Positions 31,136 to 42,662 of a stretch of DNA of 64,000 nt are shown piece by piece; position 1 is the stretch's first letter; every line of letters starts with the position of its first letter. The position numbers and the translations under genes are program-made. The stretch comes from Diploptera punctata (Eukaryota; Arthropoda; Insecta; Blattodea; Blaberidae): assembly GCA_030220185.1 (NCBI GenBank), contig JASPKZ010004205.1:1-64000 (forward strand), in the 5' to 3' direction. The notes beneath the pieces are model-generated. The model was not told the origin of the DNA and made no database searches. It saw only the letters and a program-made list of their open reading frames with translations.

Positions 31136-31844
31136 TTGCAGATTCTGGCATTAATTAAAAGAAATGATAACCGGGATTTTGGTGTAGGCTTCGATTCTGC
31201 ACTGTGATAAACACAAACATCCACTGAACAACCCCTAGATGCGAGAGAAAGTTTATTTACAGCACTATGCCATGTGTATTAGAACAAGGTTAACGAAATA
31301 ACTTCTCCTTCCTCTATCCCTCTTCACTGCGATTGTGTTTTCCAATAGTCATATTGATTATGTTGTGTATACTACTTATAAAATAATAATTGATTTTTTA
31401 TAAGTAATAAGAATAACTAAAGCTTGATTACAATTTTGATAGAAAAATCTCCTTTATTTTCAATATGCAGCCCTCCATCTGATTATAAAGAGTATATCTG
31501 GTCCCAGATTCATTATAATTTGATGATGTTATGCATCAACCGTCTATGCGTCATTATGTAAGTTTCGAGAGAAAATAGTTTAGAGTTCAAGTAAATCTTC
31601 ACCATTTATTGTAGCTCCAAACTAACAATGCTGGATATTGCAAGTTTTTTCCTTATTTAACAGTTACGCATAATCAATTTAAGAGCGGAAACATTTGGCG
31701 CTTAGCTGCATGATGCAAAATTTATATTAGCATTTATGAAGATCTGGTTTCAAAGCCGTTTATTACAAAACATTGAATTTCTGATAGGACTGATGGTGTT
31801 TACATTTTTCTTTAATAATAAGGCTATATTTAAAGATCATCATC
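31136..31844. other. Intron DNA, nothing recognised
   Basis: AT-rich with no supported coding sequence. A 74-codon plus ORF starting at 31736 runs into a LINE tail and is chance. Confidence 0.5.
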
Positions 31845-32034
31845 GTACATTCACGAATTTAGGCCATTTGTTGACCTGTTTTGGCCTCAAGAGAAACACC
31901 ATCCAGAAGTATTTTGAGTGGAAGTCCTGGTCTTCTTCTTCCTGCAGGTTGATAGCTTAACATTTGTTTGGGTATCCTGTGATCTTCCATTCGATGAACA
32001 TGTTGCAACCATCTTGACTTATGATCAGAAATTT
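31845..32034 (-). mobile_element. LINE tail fragment
   Basis: It matches 12645-12830 (GACGTCCTGG/GAAGTCCTGG, CTTCTTCTTCCTGCA, CATTTGTTTGGGTATCCTGT). It is cut at 32034 by repeat G. Confidence 0.7.
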
Positions 32035-32310
32035 GTTGTAAGTGGTAGTGACGTGTTTATAATCTCTCCTACCCAATTCTCATCCTCACGTTCACGTGGT
32101 ACAACCCGTTTTCACAAACGAGGCTCTGAGAACCGAGTCACGGCGGTATAACCGTTCCATCGGGCACTGAGTAAATGCGGTATCCTAATGTCTGTCCAGA
32201 GACTAAAAGGTAGCAGCCCTATCACTGGAATACTTAGCGTCGGGCCAGTAACCCGTCCTAAGGAACTTCAACACTACTTTCAAATCTCAACATGAAAAAA
32301 TCCAGAAGGA
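32035..32310 (+). repeat. Dispersed repeat G, second copy
   Basis: It is about 85-90 percent similar by eye to 7320-7600, sharing the GAGGCTCTGAG to CCCGTCCTAAGGAAC block. It sits directly against the truncated LINE, suggesting insertion. Confidence 0.65.
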
Positions 32311-32470
32311 ATTGAAATTATATTTAAAGATGTGGCGCCAAATTTGTGCGTACTCTTAATTCATGACTTAGTGAAACAGATGGCACAAAATTTCAATTTA
32401 TAGACATTTGATATAACATAAAATATTATTTAAAATAGGTAAGTCTCCATATTAGAATAAAAAAAAACTC

Positions 32471-32775
32471 CACGGCGCAACAGGCCTAATAGGCCCTTGG
32501 CCTACCAGCCGGCTGTAGGCCTCATCCACATGTGTTAATCACAGAGAGGTAGACGATCATTCAGCCAGAGAAGGAGCGACATGTGACCAGCATGTCGGGT
32601 CTCCCAGTCGATATAGCTCGTTTTGTCAACCTGAAGCGGCTACTTAATGCAATTACCCAAATTCCTCACGATGCTGATGGGCACCGGTCCCATACTGCCC
32701 GAAATTTCATGAGAAAATGGAGATTCGAACCAGCGCTAAGGCAATTTGCCTTATCACTCGGCTACGGCGTGAGAT
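32471..32775 (-). mobile_element. SINE D, minus strand
   Basis: It carries GGCCCTTGGCCTACCAGCCGG, CATGTGTTAATCACAGAG, GCATGTCGGG and, at the right, the inverted head with GATTCGAACCAGCGC and CTCGGCTACGGCG. Confidence 0.75.
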
Positions 32776-32934
32776 GCATATTAGAATGATTAAATCTAAT
32801 TGTTAAACTTTAGAGAGAGGGAGCAAGAGAGGTCTGGCAATAATGTGAAAGTTTACGATTGGTAGTGACGCATCTGACATGAAATAATCCACAGCAGGCT
32901 TGATTCACTTACAAATTATCTAAAGTAATGTCAC

Positions 32935-33445
32935 GATTTGTTAGGATTATTTAACGAATAAAATTAAGCTGTTTACTCAAAAATCATTATTTAAATATAG
33001 TTATCGCTATTTTAAAATAATTATATAGGTTATTTAATGTAAACGGTGATGTTTGAAAACAAATCAGAAATGTGAGGTTATGTTCATTCACTGCAACTTT
33101 ATCATATTATTTATTGTAAAATAGGGTCGCAATATTGTAAGAATGCACCCTAGTGGAGAAATAATGAAACAAGTCAAACTGTATATTATAATCAACATTA
33201 TAGATTATTTTTTTTAGTAAACAACTCAGTAAAATCAAGGAATCTGTTCATTATTTGCTATATTCAATGTATTTGTTGGAGAAAAATAATGCTCTGACCT
33301 GTTCTGAATATTAAAAAGGAAGAGCTTTCTTTATTTCAAAAGTAGGAGCTGATAAAGAGAAATAGATAAAGAGCGAGGTGAAACACGACTGTCATTGGTT
33401 GTAAAATAAAATTCATTAAAACGTGACTGACTACCATTTGGGGCA
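32935..33445 (-). mobile_element. Repeat H, minus strand, without terminal cruciform
   Basis: It matches 43585-44085 inverted (AAGCTGTTTACTCAAAAATC, GGAGAAAAATAATGC, GAGCGAGGTGAAACACGACTG). The outer hairpin end found in the 43-50 kb copies is missing. Confidence 0.75.
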
Positions 33446-33639
33446 TGAGTTAAGTAGTCGAGAAAATTTGTATGAAAAAAAAATTGTGAACAACTTCAAA
33501 GACACATTTTGATACACAGAGGGACTGACTCCAAAACTAATTCTTAGATTATAGATCAAGCTTCTCTAACTGAAGACGTTACATCCGTCCTATACAGTAT
33601 GTAGTGAGTCAAAACTCACTATTTATATTTATTTATGTT

Positions 33640-33815
33640 TACAGTCTTTTGGCATTGAATAAAATTAACATATTGAAATGTGTATATTTTCCTCCTTGTT
33701 ACTCAGATAAGCTCCTTCCTTTTTTTTTTCCAATATCCTAATTATTAAGTAATTCCTGACATCCTATTTAATGTCAAGCGCATATTGCAACTCTAATAGT
33801 CTTATTAATAGGGCC
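33640..33815. repeat. Left member of an inverted pair
   Basis: TTTCCTCCTTG, CTC-GATAAGCTCCTTC and CCTA-TTATTA-GTAATTC recur inverted at 35845-36010. See the finding on the pair. Confidence 0.6.
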
Positions 33816-34249
33816 AGGATTTTTATGTAATAAAAGCTAAGATCGCAATACAGATAGTAGGCCTATAATTATGCAAAACACAGACAGAAGTCTTATTTCT
33901 CATAATACAATTCACCTGTTTGTACGTGAATTGAAAACAAAAGACAGTCATAAATCTACTTTCTCATTTACTACGTTGTAATCTTACATTTTGGTACACA
34001 AAAAACCTAGCTGTATTTATTAATTGGTTTGTGAAGGTCAGGGAATCATGCCTCGACTCTCTGGATATTTAATATTTCATTTTTTATTAAATAAAAATAA
34101 ATATAATTTAATAAACAAGGTAAGAAAAATAACAAGAAAAACTGTATGCAATAAATCATAAACATAAAGATGTGCATGATAAATAAATAATGACAAATAT
34201 AACTATAGTCCAGTTCTGATAACTGTAGCCGTTCGGTGAAACCAAAGAT
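33816..34249. other. Intron DNA, nothing recognised
   Basis: AT-rich sequence with no coding signal. Confidence 0.45.
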
Positions 34250-34314
34250 GCGTGACAGGAGGGAACATTGCCGTGTGGAAGAGGGAACTAGTAGCCGTGC
34301 AAAAAAATCTTATT

Positions 34315-34382
34315 ATTATTAATAATAATAACAATAATAATAAACATGTTATTAATAATAATAATAATAATAAAATTAATAA
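34315..34382. repeat. TAA-rich microsatellite
   Basis: TTATTATTAATAATAATAAC followed by further TAA units, partly self-complementary. Confidence 0.75.
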
Positions 34383-35500
34383 TACTATAGTAGACGCAAT
34401 AATATCAGAAGAGCAGACAGGATTTAGGAAAGGAAGAAGCTGCACAGACAATGTATTCACTTTAAAACAAATAATAGAGAAGCGAAGAGAATTCAACTTA
34501 GAGACGCACATCCTCTTTATAGATTATAAGAAGGCCTTTGATAAAAGCGCCAAGACCAAAATTATGGTTCATATTAAGTGAAAAAGGAATTCCACTACAC
34601 TTGTTAGCAGTAATTAAGAAAATGTATGAGAAAAAGGAATCAAAGGGAACCAATACATATAATAGGAGGAGTTAGACAAGGTTGTCCACTATCAACCACT
34701 CTTTTTAACATTTATTTCGACGACATGATAAGATCATGGAAGCAAATTACGACTGGGGGAATTAATTTAGGAAATATAGTAATAAAACAGTAGCCTTTTC
34801 AGATTACCAGATTTTAATAGCAAAAACAGAGGACGAACTACAAAGAATGCTATATAAACTAAATGAAATGTCAAAAAAATACAACATGGAAATATCCTCA
34901 CAAAAATAAAAAAAACAATGGCCTTCAAGGGCGCTCATCCAGTTCGGACAAAGATAATATTAGAAAATAAACCAATAGAACAAGTAGTAAGATATAACTT
35001 CCTAGGTTGCGAAATATCATACACAGCGGAAACAGATATAAATAACAAACTAAATAGGTTTAATTATATAACAGGAACACTAAAAAGAACTTTGGAAAAT
35101 AAAGCCAGGAAGGACTCTATAATGAAATTATACAAGACAATGGCAGTTCCTATTACCGGTATTACTTATGGATCCGAAACATGGACAGTGACAACACAAC
35201 AGTCTGCCAGAATACAAGCTGCTGAAATGAGATTCCTCAGACCAATATCAGGATATCAAAGAACAGACAAAAACACAGCACAGAAAAAAGGCATCAACTA
35301 AAAGTAGAGGAATTAAACACAACAATAGAGAAATACAGAACAAGCTGGAAAGAACACTTGGCAAGGATGACTGAGAATAGAATACCAGAAGCAGCATACA
35401 ACTATTCACCACTAGGAAGAAGATGTTTGGAAAGACCAAGGAAAAGATGGAAGAGCAGCAATTTGGAGCCGGAACAGGCTAGTAAATAAGCCTAAACCGT
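34383..35500 (+). mobile_element. LINE family L-B with reverse-transcriptase start
   Basis: The plus strand encodes IISEEQTGFRKGRSCTDNVF, TLKQIIEKRREFNLE and LFIDYKKAFD (RT motifs 1-3, first catalytic Asp in the DYKKAF box). After frameshifts come GVRQGCPLS-type codons (34668-34700) and then YNFLGCEISYTAETDINNK to GITYGSETWTVT (34918-35301). The YxDD region at about 34795 is damaged (FSDYQILIAKTED). It is a dead copy, closely related to 25640-26400. Confidence 0.8.
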
Positions 35501-35844
35501 GAAGAAGAAGACAATTAATTGTTATAAAAACAATCATATCCTATAATGAACAGTCTAAACTTATTAGACAAAAATATTCACTAACACAGAACTAGTAAAG
35601 AAGAAAACGCACTGTGTAGTAACTATTATGTTTTCGAAACGGAGGGTAGATGCTGGCACGACCTGCAAATCGACTTCCCCTCTTACCGCACCTTACACCA
35701 TTGACCGCTGAAAAGCAGCTAAACAATCCAGAACTGCACCGTATTATCTGAACAGTTCTAAATAAAATTAACAAATAATAAATACTTTAAAATATACATC
35801 CATATTTAACAGATTTTGTCAAACTAAAAATAATAATAATAATA

Positions 35845-36010
35845 AGACTGTTAAGAATGCAAAGTGCGCTCGACATTAAATAGACTCGTTTTACAAGTCT
35901 TCTGTGCAGACCGTGACGCCAAGAATTACGTAATAACTAGGATTTTGAAAAAAAAAATGAAGGAGCTTATCCGAGTATCAAGGAGGAAACATTAGTATAC
36001 ACAGTTCAAT
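35845..36010. repeat. Right member of an inverted pair
   Basis: It is the inverse of 33640-33815 (AAATGAAGGAGCTTATCC, ATCAAGGAGGAAA). It ends about 225 bp downstream of collagen exon 1 in gene direction. Confidence 0.6.
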
Positions 36011-36234
36011 ATTACAAGAAAACAATTGTTTATGTATTATAAGAATGTATTGTATTTAGTCAGCGTGATAAAAAGTAAATTTCTTGAGAGCGTATCTATT
36101 CAAACTTTAGTTTTGAGTTTGTAATTAATGCCTTAATTGATATTAATTTAACAATAATCAAACAATAATAAGTCCTCTTTTTTGAAAATTTATTTTAAGT
36201 GTTGTTCAATATTAATTATCAAGGACGGACATAC

Positions 36235-36346
36235 CGTCAGGACCTGGGGGAGGTGGGGGAAAAGGAGGTAACAAACCTCCGGTTTCCCCTCGGCCACTGC
36301 CTTCGCCGCTGGACAGGTTGTCGTCTGGTCCATCATCCGTGTCAAC
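36235..36346 (-). CDS. Collagen gene, first visible exon (Ser-Gly linker)
   Basis: The 112-nt exon has acceptor TTTGTTTCAG and donor GTATGTCC. It encodes VDTDDGPDDNLSSGEGSGRG, then ETGGLLPPFPPPPPGPD and the first base of the next codon. The acidic run followed by SSGEGSG fits the consensus for glycosaminoglycan attachment, and the proline-rich run leads into the collagen block through exon 2. In collagen XV/XVIII (multiplexins) such a segment lies between the N-terminal domain and the first helix, so this is my best identification; other interrupted proteoglycan collagens remain possible. Upstream coding exons are not seen in the window. Confidence 0.88.
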
Positions 36347-36437
36347 CTGAAACAAAGAGAAAGTTCAATTATTAATTTACTAACGGCAGATGGGAATGGA
36401 GTTAAAAAAATACAAGTACAATATAAAACTTTAAATA

Positions 36438-37147
36438 CAGGGTGTTGCAAAAAACACCGACAACGGAGGTGTGGTAGTATATTGAGATAAGCTGACAATT
36501 TTTAATAAGGTACCAATGTCCGGAAATGATGCGTTTTCACACTATGACTAATTAATTATGTCTCAAGATCAGTGTTAGTTCGAAGGATTTGAAAACTCAT
36601 TACGTAACAGCACCTCTCACGTACGGAATCTGTGATACGTGGCTTCGCAACGGAATATGGCTGCAACATGATGGAGCTCCAGCTCACTTCCGTGCCAATG
36701 TGAGGAGACATTTGCATACCACGTATCCAGGTCGAGTGGGACAGTCCCATGGCCTCTGAGATCACCTGATCATAACTCTCTCTACTACTTTTTGTAGGTC
36801 GACGTGAAACTGTCTGTCAGACTCCAGTAGAATCGCGTATGGATCTTATAGCCGAATCCACGCTGCTACAGAAATAATTGAAACGAGACCAGGCGTATTT
36901 GAACGTGTGCGCTAATCACTACCGTCGATGTATGCTCTGCAATGAGATGGGAGGTGGATATTTTGAAAACTTGATGTCACTGAGAGAGTATTGTCAAGCA
37001 TTCACTTTGAAATCCAACTAACGGAATTCTTGAGAAATTAGCTACTCATAGTGCGAAAACACAGCATTTCCGAACATTGGTACCTTAATAAAAATGATCA
37101 ACATATCTCAATATGCCAATCCGTCGTTTTTTTTTTTCCACACAGTG
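36438..37147 (+). mobile_element. Mariner-type transposon remnant
   Basis: Inverted ends of about 100 bp: CAGGGTGTTGC at 36438, with TTGAGATAAGCTGACAATTT and GGTACCAATGTCCGGAAATG recurring inverted at 37060-37110. TA flanks both ends. The interior has a frameshifted transposase with WLQHDGAPAHFRANVRRHLH (second catalytic Asp) and ATEIIETRPGVFERVR. About half of the gene is deleted. It sits 90 bp upstream of collagen exon 1 on the gene's strand. Confidence 0.8.
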
Positions 37148-38179
37148 TACACAGTCGGGTTGTTCTCATTTTCGGCTTAGTCATGCCTACTCGATTTTTG
37201 GCGCGACCGCTGCACGAGGTTTACAAGACAAAGCGTTACTATCAAGTCAGTAGTACGGGCTCGTGTGGTGGAGGAATCAGTTGGAGAATTATTACCAGGG
37301 AAAGTATCTTGGGAAATGAGGTATACTACACACACAACCATTGCGTCTGTATTCTGTTCACTCTCATATGCACCGCAGCTGCGCACTAGGCTGCGTTGCT
37401 GTCTTCCGCCATCACATCGCATGCATACTCCGATTTCAGTTAACTTGTGCTCACTATAGAGTACTACAATTCTAATCAAGATACTTTCCCTGATTACACT
37501 GAGCAACAAAAAATAAACTTTTTTTTTGTCTCAAAGAAAAATATGTGATTCTGGTATTATTTTTTCTTCTGAATTCAAATATGATATCGGTTTTTCTCTA
37601 TCCTGCAAGGTTTCCGAGAGACAGGAATTTATAATTTCAAACACTTTAATATTTTCTACATTCGTAAATACACAATATTCGAACATTCGGACTCACCTAG
37701 AAAATAAGAAATCAGGATTTTCTGCTATATTTCGCGTGTGGAGCATCCCTCTTGATGGTCCAACAATAATCGGCCAGAATATTACGATTTAATTTGCCTT
37801 GATATCTCTTTTCCATAGCTGAAATCTCCTGAGTTAGCTCATTTGGTTTTGTTTTACAATGGACAAATGGACGAAAATACATTTATTAAAAATAATTATT
37901 TAAATCCATTATTTGAAATTGAAATAAAAAAAACTGTGGGTGATGGAGAAATTCCGAATACATATTTGAAAACACGATAAAAAAAACTGCATTAAGTACA
38001 ACTATTGTTAACCATGAGACAACAATCATGTTTCCCAGTGGATTTTAAGTGTCATAATGCCGCGGAAGAGTCGGAAGACTATGAATTCCCAAACGCGAAA
38101 AAACGTTTCTTACGTTAGAGATTATTTCGAAAAAAGAGTTTGAGTACAATGTCAGTTCATTGCTTTTACAGATCCTTAA
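37148..38179. other. No recognised gene
   Basis: Overlapping ORFs of 88-112 codons on both strands show no motifs. A short inverted pair CAGGGAAAGTATCTTG / CAAGATACTTTCCCTG (about 37297 and 37480) is present. Confidence 0.45.
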
Positions 38180-38400
38180 TCCTTAAATTAAAAATGTATC
38201 CTATTGGATACATTGATTTAATTTATTTAATATTGTTTTTAGATCAATAGAAAAACAAACGAGTAAAAATTACTTTAATTTATGCCAAATTACGCAATAA
38301 TGTATAATAATAACTTACAGTTTTATATGAATTTATTTTCCTTGCGGTCCGGAACATTTAATAACTGGCACGAGAAAATGTTGTATTGACAATTTAGGGG
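38180..38400. mobile_element. piggyBac-type MITE, 221 bp, second copy
   Basis: It lies between TTAA at 38176-38179 and 38401-38404, with ends TCCTTAAATT and AATTTAGGGG. The length is identical to the copy at 389-609 and the interior is clearly related (TGCGGTCCGG-ACATTTAA, AACTGGCAC). Confidence 0.8.
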
Positions 38401-38589
38401 TTAATAGACCTACAAGAGTACACTTGGCAATACTGTAAAATCCTCCAAAAGTGTGACATATATCTATCGCGCATAACCTAGACGACAACCACTGCCAGTG
38501 AAGCAGCTAGTCAGCTGACCAAAATCTGTTATGTGATTCGCTGCCGGTAATAAGAGCGACTCTACTGTAAGATTACACAATGAACACCT

Positions 38590-38850
38590 GTAAGGTACAT
38601 AGCGTAGTTGGTTAAGGCAATAATCTGGAAGCCGGAAGGTCGAGGCTTCGACTCCCAATGGGTTCAGGATTTTTAAACTGGCCTAACCTTCTGGTTGCAT
38701 CAAGAAACTAGGTCTACTCAGCATCTAACGGAAATGAGTACTAGACGTGTGTTCTGGGTGTAACGTCGGCCGTCACGCAGGACTGACTACTCGGCTGTCA
38801 TCTCGTGTCGATTGTCTAGAAAGTGAGAGACTTTAACTCTTACAATACTA
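38590..38850 (+). mobile_element. SINE F
   Basis: tRNA-like head (AGCGTAGTTGGTTAAGG, then CGAGGCTTCGACTCCC) followed by the family body (TTTTTAAACTGGCCTAACC, GAAATGAGTACTAGACGTG, CCGTCACGCAGGACTGAC). Confidence 0.75.
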
Positions 38851-39485
38851 CTTCAAGGGTAGGTATGTACTGTGATCACTTTATCTTTTACTAATGTTAT
38901 ATAAAACGGTTAGCCCTACTCTTTAAGATGTAATACATGGATGATAAACACGACCTTCTACTACTTTTTTATGATCTAGTAGTGTGTATAGTTCACAGAC
39001 GAAGTGTATGAAAGCAGTAGGTATTCCATACTCAGCACATTATACCATAAAGGATTGTACTATAACTTACCTTCATTTAGACGCTGAGCGGGCGTGTTAG
39101 TTCCGAGTCTGACGGACACACTTCAAAATTTTAATCATCACCCTTACAGTGAACTACGAAATATTAAAATATAAAGTAACTAAACTGAAAAGAAGAGCAA
39201 ATTTAATTTCCGTAAAACAAAAAAAATATAAAACATAAAATTGAATACGCTTGAAATAATCTACAGATGTGAGTGACATCATGGACTGTTCCTATATTCT
39301 CAGATAGTAAGCCATTGTATCGCTTGCAATTCCCTTCGTCCCTTTCTATCATTCTTCTCGTCTGTGGACTATATCTATCAGTTCTCTAAAGACTACTGGA
39401 TAAACGCTACTAGATAAAAAATAATGAGGAAAACACTCGCAAAATAACATATCACTTTTAATAATTCTTGTAACATAACATACTA
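38851..39485. other. Unassigned, with one possible splice donor
   Basis: On the minus strand ATGAAG at 39079-39074 is followed by a strong donor (GTAAGTTATA, 39073 down). If spliced to collagen exon 1 it would keep phase 0, but the frame upstream has a stop (TAA just before ATG) and the product would lack a signal peptide. I record it only as a possible alternative first exon. Confidence 0.2.
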
Positions 39486-39486
39486 T

Positions 39487-40172
39487 GACCAGCCTCATGG
39501 GCTAGTGATCAGCGTTTCTGACTACTGTTCACGAGGTCCCACGTTCGATTCCCGGTCAAATATAGGAATATTTCCTTAAAGGGAATTATTACTGTGGTTG
39601 CCCATGGTCTGGAATTTAGGTTAAGTTTAGGTTAAGAAGTTTCCTGGCGCTTCATTATTATTTATTACCCATTATAGCATCGAGGGTCCACCGCTGTGGT
39701 CTCGAGGTAGCGTGCTGCCTTGTCACGCAGCGGGCCCGGGTTCGATCCCCGGTCGGGACTGTTTTTCTGGATGAGGTTTTTATCGGGGTTTTTCCTCACC
39801 TGTAAGGAAAATGTCAGGAAAACTTTAAGGCCCAAACGGTCCCCGAAATCATATGGCCATCATCATCATCATCATCATCATCATCCTTATCATTATTATC
39901 ATCATCCTTCACCGGTGTGGAAAGCAACGGGAAGCTACCACACCTACAATTCCCTAGTAAAGCTGCAAAGCATAACATGGAAATGCTATGATTGCAGTGA
40001 AAGACCTGTCCTCGGGCAGAATTACTATGGATGGATGGATAACATCGGGGTAACATAACTCCGCCTTCTAGGCGCCCCAACTTCAGAATTGGGTTAAATT
40101 TACGCCAATGCCAGAAGAGAATGCCGGAAATGTCGAAATGACAACCTGGGGCATTGAATAATAAAGACAAAC
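39487..40172 (+). mobile_element. SINE B interrupted by SINE A
   Basis: The head and core of SINE B occupy 39487-39687 and its tail 40052-40172 (ACTCCGCCTTCTAGGCGCC, AATGCCAGAAGAG). A SINE A copy lies between. Confidence 0.85.
39688..40038 (+). mobile_element. SINE A, full length, nested
   Basis: It starts CCACCGCTGTGGTCTCGAGG, has the B box GGTTCGATCCC at about 39740, a core, a CAT repeat and a tail GCAGAATTACTATGGATGG. Flanks ATAGCATCGAGGGT and ATAACATCGGGGT are its target-site duplication, placing the insertion inside SINE B. Confidence 0.88.
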
Positions 40173-40179
40173 ATAATAT

Positions 40180-40950
40180 ACTATTATTTAACGTAAGTAA
40201 TGCCAGGAGTGATTTCAAAATGTCACAAGTGATTTCCAAATCATCGATAAGTTCACGAATCACGAAGTGACGAGTGAATTTATCTAGAGGGTTTGCATAT
40301 CAAGAGGGAATTTGTTAGGACTATTTAACGAAAAAAGATTAAGCTGTTTACTCAAAAACCATCATTTAAATATAGTTACCGGTATTTTAAAATATGTATA
40401 TATTAAATGTAAATGGCGATGTTTGAAAACAAATAAGAAATCTTTGGTTATGTTTCATTTCTTTATTCACTGCAACTTGATCATATTATTTATTGCCAAA
40501 TAAGATCGCAATCAGCGATAACCTACTGGGTCGCAATATTGTAAGAATTCACCCTAGTGGAATAAAAATGAAACACATGAAACTGTATATTATAACCAAA
40601 ATTATTGGTTGTTAACTTATTTAGTAAACAACTCAATAAAATCATTATTTAATAACACAATTATTGAACACACAATTATCAAATGTATAGTTCGAAAGAA
40701 TTTGTTCATTATTTGCTATATTCAATATATTTGTTGGAGATTCAGTCACTGCAAAATAATGCTCTGACCTGTTCAGAATATTAAAAAGGAGGAGCTTTCT
40801 TTATCACAAAAGCAGTAGCTGGTAAAGAGAAAACGATAAAGAGCGAGGTGGAACACGGCTGTCATTGGTATTGGGTATTGGTTGTAAAACAAAATTCATT
40901 GAAACGTGATTGGTCATTGACTCCCATTTGGGACATGATTTAAATAGTCT
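40180..40950 (-). mobile_element. Repeat H, minus strand, longest copy
   Basis: From the inverted 3' end (AAGTAATGCCAGGAGTGATTT) to TTTAAATAGTC at the right. It contains extra sequence absent from other copies (40640-40700) and a partly duplicated terminal hairpin. Confidence 0.75.
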
Positions 40951-41631
40951 ACAAAAAGGTCTATAATTGAATGCAATGCTTTCATATTTCTCCTGGAAAA
41001 ATAGAAAAAATGGAGATGCTACAATTTCAAAATCAGCGATTCAATTATAAAGCAGTGACATTTATTTGTTTTGGTGGTGTTTTCGAAAAAGGATAATTTG
41101 CCAGGGAGGTGGTTGGTGCGAAAGTGCTGAGGTGGAGTGTAAACACAATAATGCAGTTTGGAAAGTGCTGATACTCGAGTCAGAACGTGATGGCATCTCA
41201 AATCCGTGCACTGACTGACAACACCGCTTTATTACCGTCTTCACGCATCGACTCTATAAAAATGTAGGGCTATATATACAGCACAAATAAGAAAGAGTAA
41301 ATATACGATGCAAAGTTTACGAAATGTCGTTGGGTAACGTAAAAACCTATTTATTATCTCTTAGACGTCTGACCTCAAGGTTGTGACTTTATTCTTTGCT
41401 ATTTTACTTTCAAATTTTCTCTCTCACTTTTCTTCAGTTTAACCACTCATTTTCTAGGTAATTTTTACGAGAGAATACTTATAACTCGGTATCATATTAC
41501 ACAACTTATTTCACTACACAATGACGTGGAGGTTCTCCGAGATATGTAATCAGCACAATACAATACCAATGATACCTCTAAGACAACACGAGCATTTAAG
41601 ACAATTCACTTATCATTCACTTATACAACAA
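40951..41631. other. No recognised gene
   Basis: Short ORFs of 60 codons overlap without motifs. No repeat shared with the window was noticed. Confidence 0.5.
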
Positions 41632-41674
41632 CAACAACAACAACAACAATAATAATAATATAATAATAATAATA

Positions 41675-41707
<33 letters not shown>
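41632..41707. repeat. CAA then TAA microsatellite
   Basis: Six CAA units pass into about 18 TAA units. Confidence 0.85.
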
Positions 41708-41709
<2 letters not shown>

Positions 41710-41869
41710 CTTTATTTATGCTGCCAGAGTTAAGGCCATAAGGCATTCTCTTCTACTCAACTACCGAATAATAAAATCATATACAAATTACATACTTATT
41801 ACAATTTTAAAATATTATTAAAATATAGACTAAACAAAGGAGAATGGGGATGTGGCCTAATATTACCTT

Positions 41870-42215
41870 CCGATTGAGGGTCTTTCCACTTTTCAGCGGT
41901 TGCCCTTTTATCAGCCGGCTGCTGGCCCTTCACATCCACATGTGTCAATCACAGAGGTAGATGATCAACAGCCAGTGTAGGGGTGACATGTGGTTAGCAT
42001 GTCGAGTCCCCCAGCCGTTATAGCTGGTTCCTCAACCTGGAGCCGCTACTTATTGTAGCTACCCAATTGCCTCACGATGCTGGGTGGGCACCGGTCCCAT
42101 ACTGACCGAAATACCATGAGAAAATTTCTTCCCCCATGGAGACTCGAACCAGCGCAAGTCCCGTAGCTCTGCGCCAAGGCTTCCTACCTTAACCGCTCGG
42201 CTACGGCGCGGGACT
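41870..42215 (-). mobile_element. SINE D, full length, minus strand
   Basis: The inverted head (CCGCTCGGCTACGGCGCGGG, ACTCGAACCAGCGCAAG) is at the right and the body runs to about 41880. The A box TAGCCGAGCGG and B box GGTTCGAGTCT are intact on the minus strand. Confidence 0.8.
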
Positions 42216-42319
42216 CCTAATATTACCTAATACTAATAAAATGGAATAAAATAAAATAATATAAAATAAAGTAAGTAAAGTTTTCTAAAAGAATATTTAT
42301 AGGTATATACTAAATGCTG

Positions 42320-42662
42320 TCCACCGCTGTGGTCTCGAGGTAGTGTGCTGCCTTGTCACGCAGCGGGCCCGGGTTCGATCCCCGGTCGGGACTGTTTTTC
42401 TGGGTTAGGTTTTTATCGGGGTTTTTTCTCACCTGTAAGACAAATGTCAGGAAAACTTTAAGGCCCAAACGGTCCCCGAAATCATATGGCCATCATAATC
42501 ATCATCACCCTTATCATTATCATCATCATCCTTCACCGGTGTGGAAAGCAACAGGAAGCTACCACACCTACAATTCCCCAGTAAAGCTGCAAAGCATAGC
42601 ATGAAAATGCTATGGTCGCAGAGAAAGACCTGCCCTCGGGCAGAATTACTATGCATGGATGG
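42320..42662 (+). mobile_element. SINE A, full length with perfect TSD
   Basis: 343 bp, bounded by the 13-bp direct repeat ATACTAAATGCTG (42307-42319 and 42663-42675). Promoter boxes are intact. This copy gives the best definition of the element's ends. Confidence 0.92.

Noticed and set aside
36190..36498. 102-codon minus-strand ORF over the collagen exon
   Set aside because: It is in a different frame from the splice-bounded collagen frame and crosses the acceptor site.
39720..42604. SINE-borne ORFs beginning MSRSGPGFDPRSG
   Set aside because: The same peptide recurs wherever SINE A occurs; it is read through the tRNA-like head and is not a gene.
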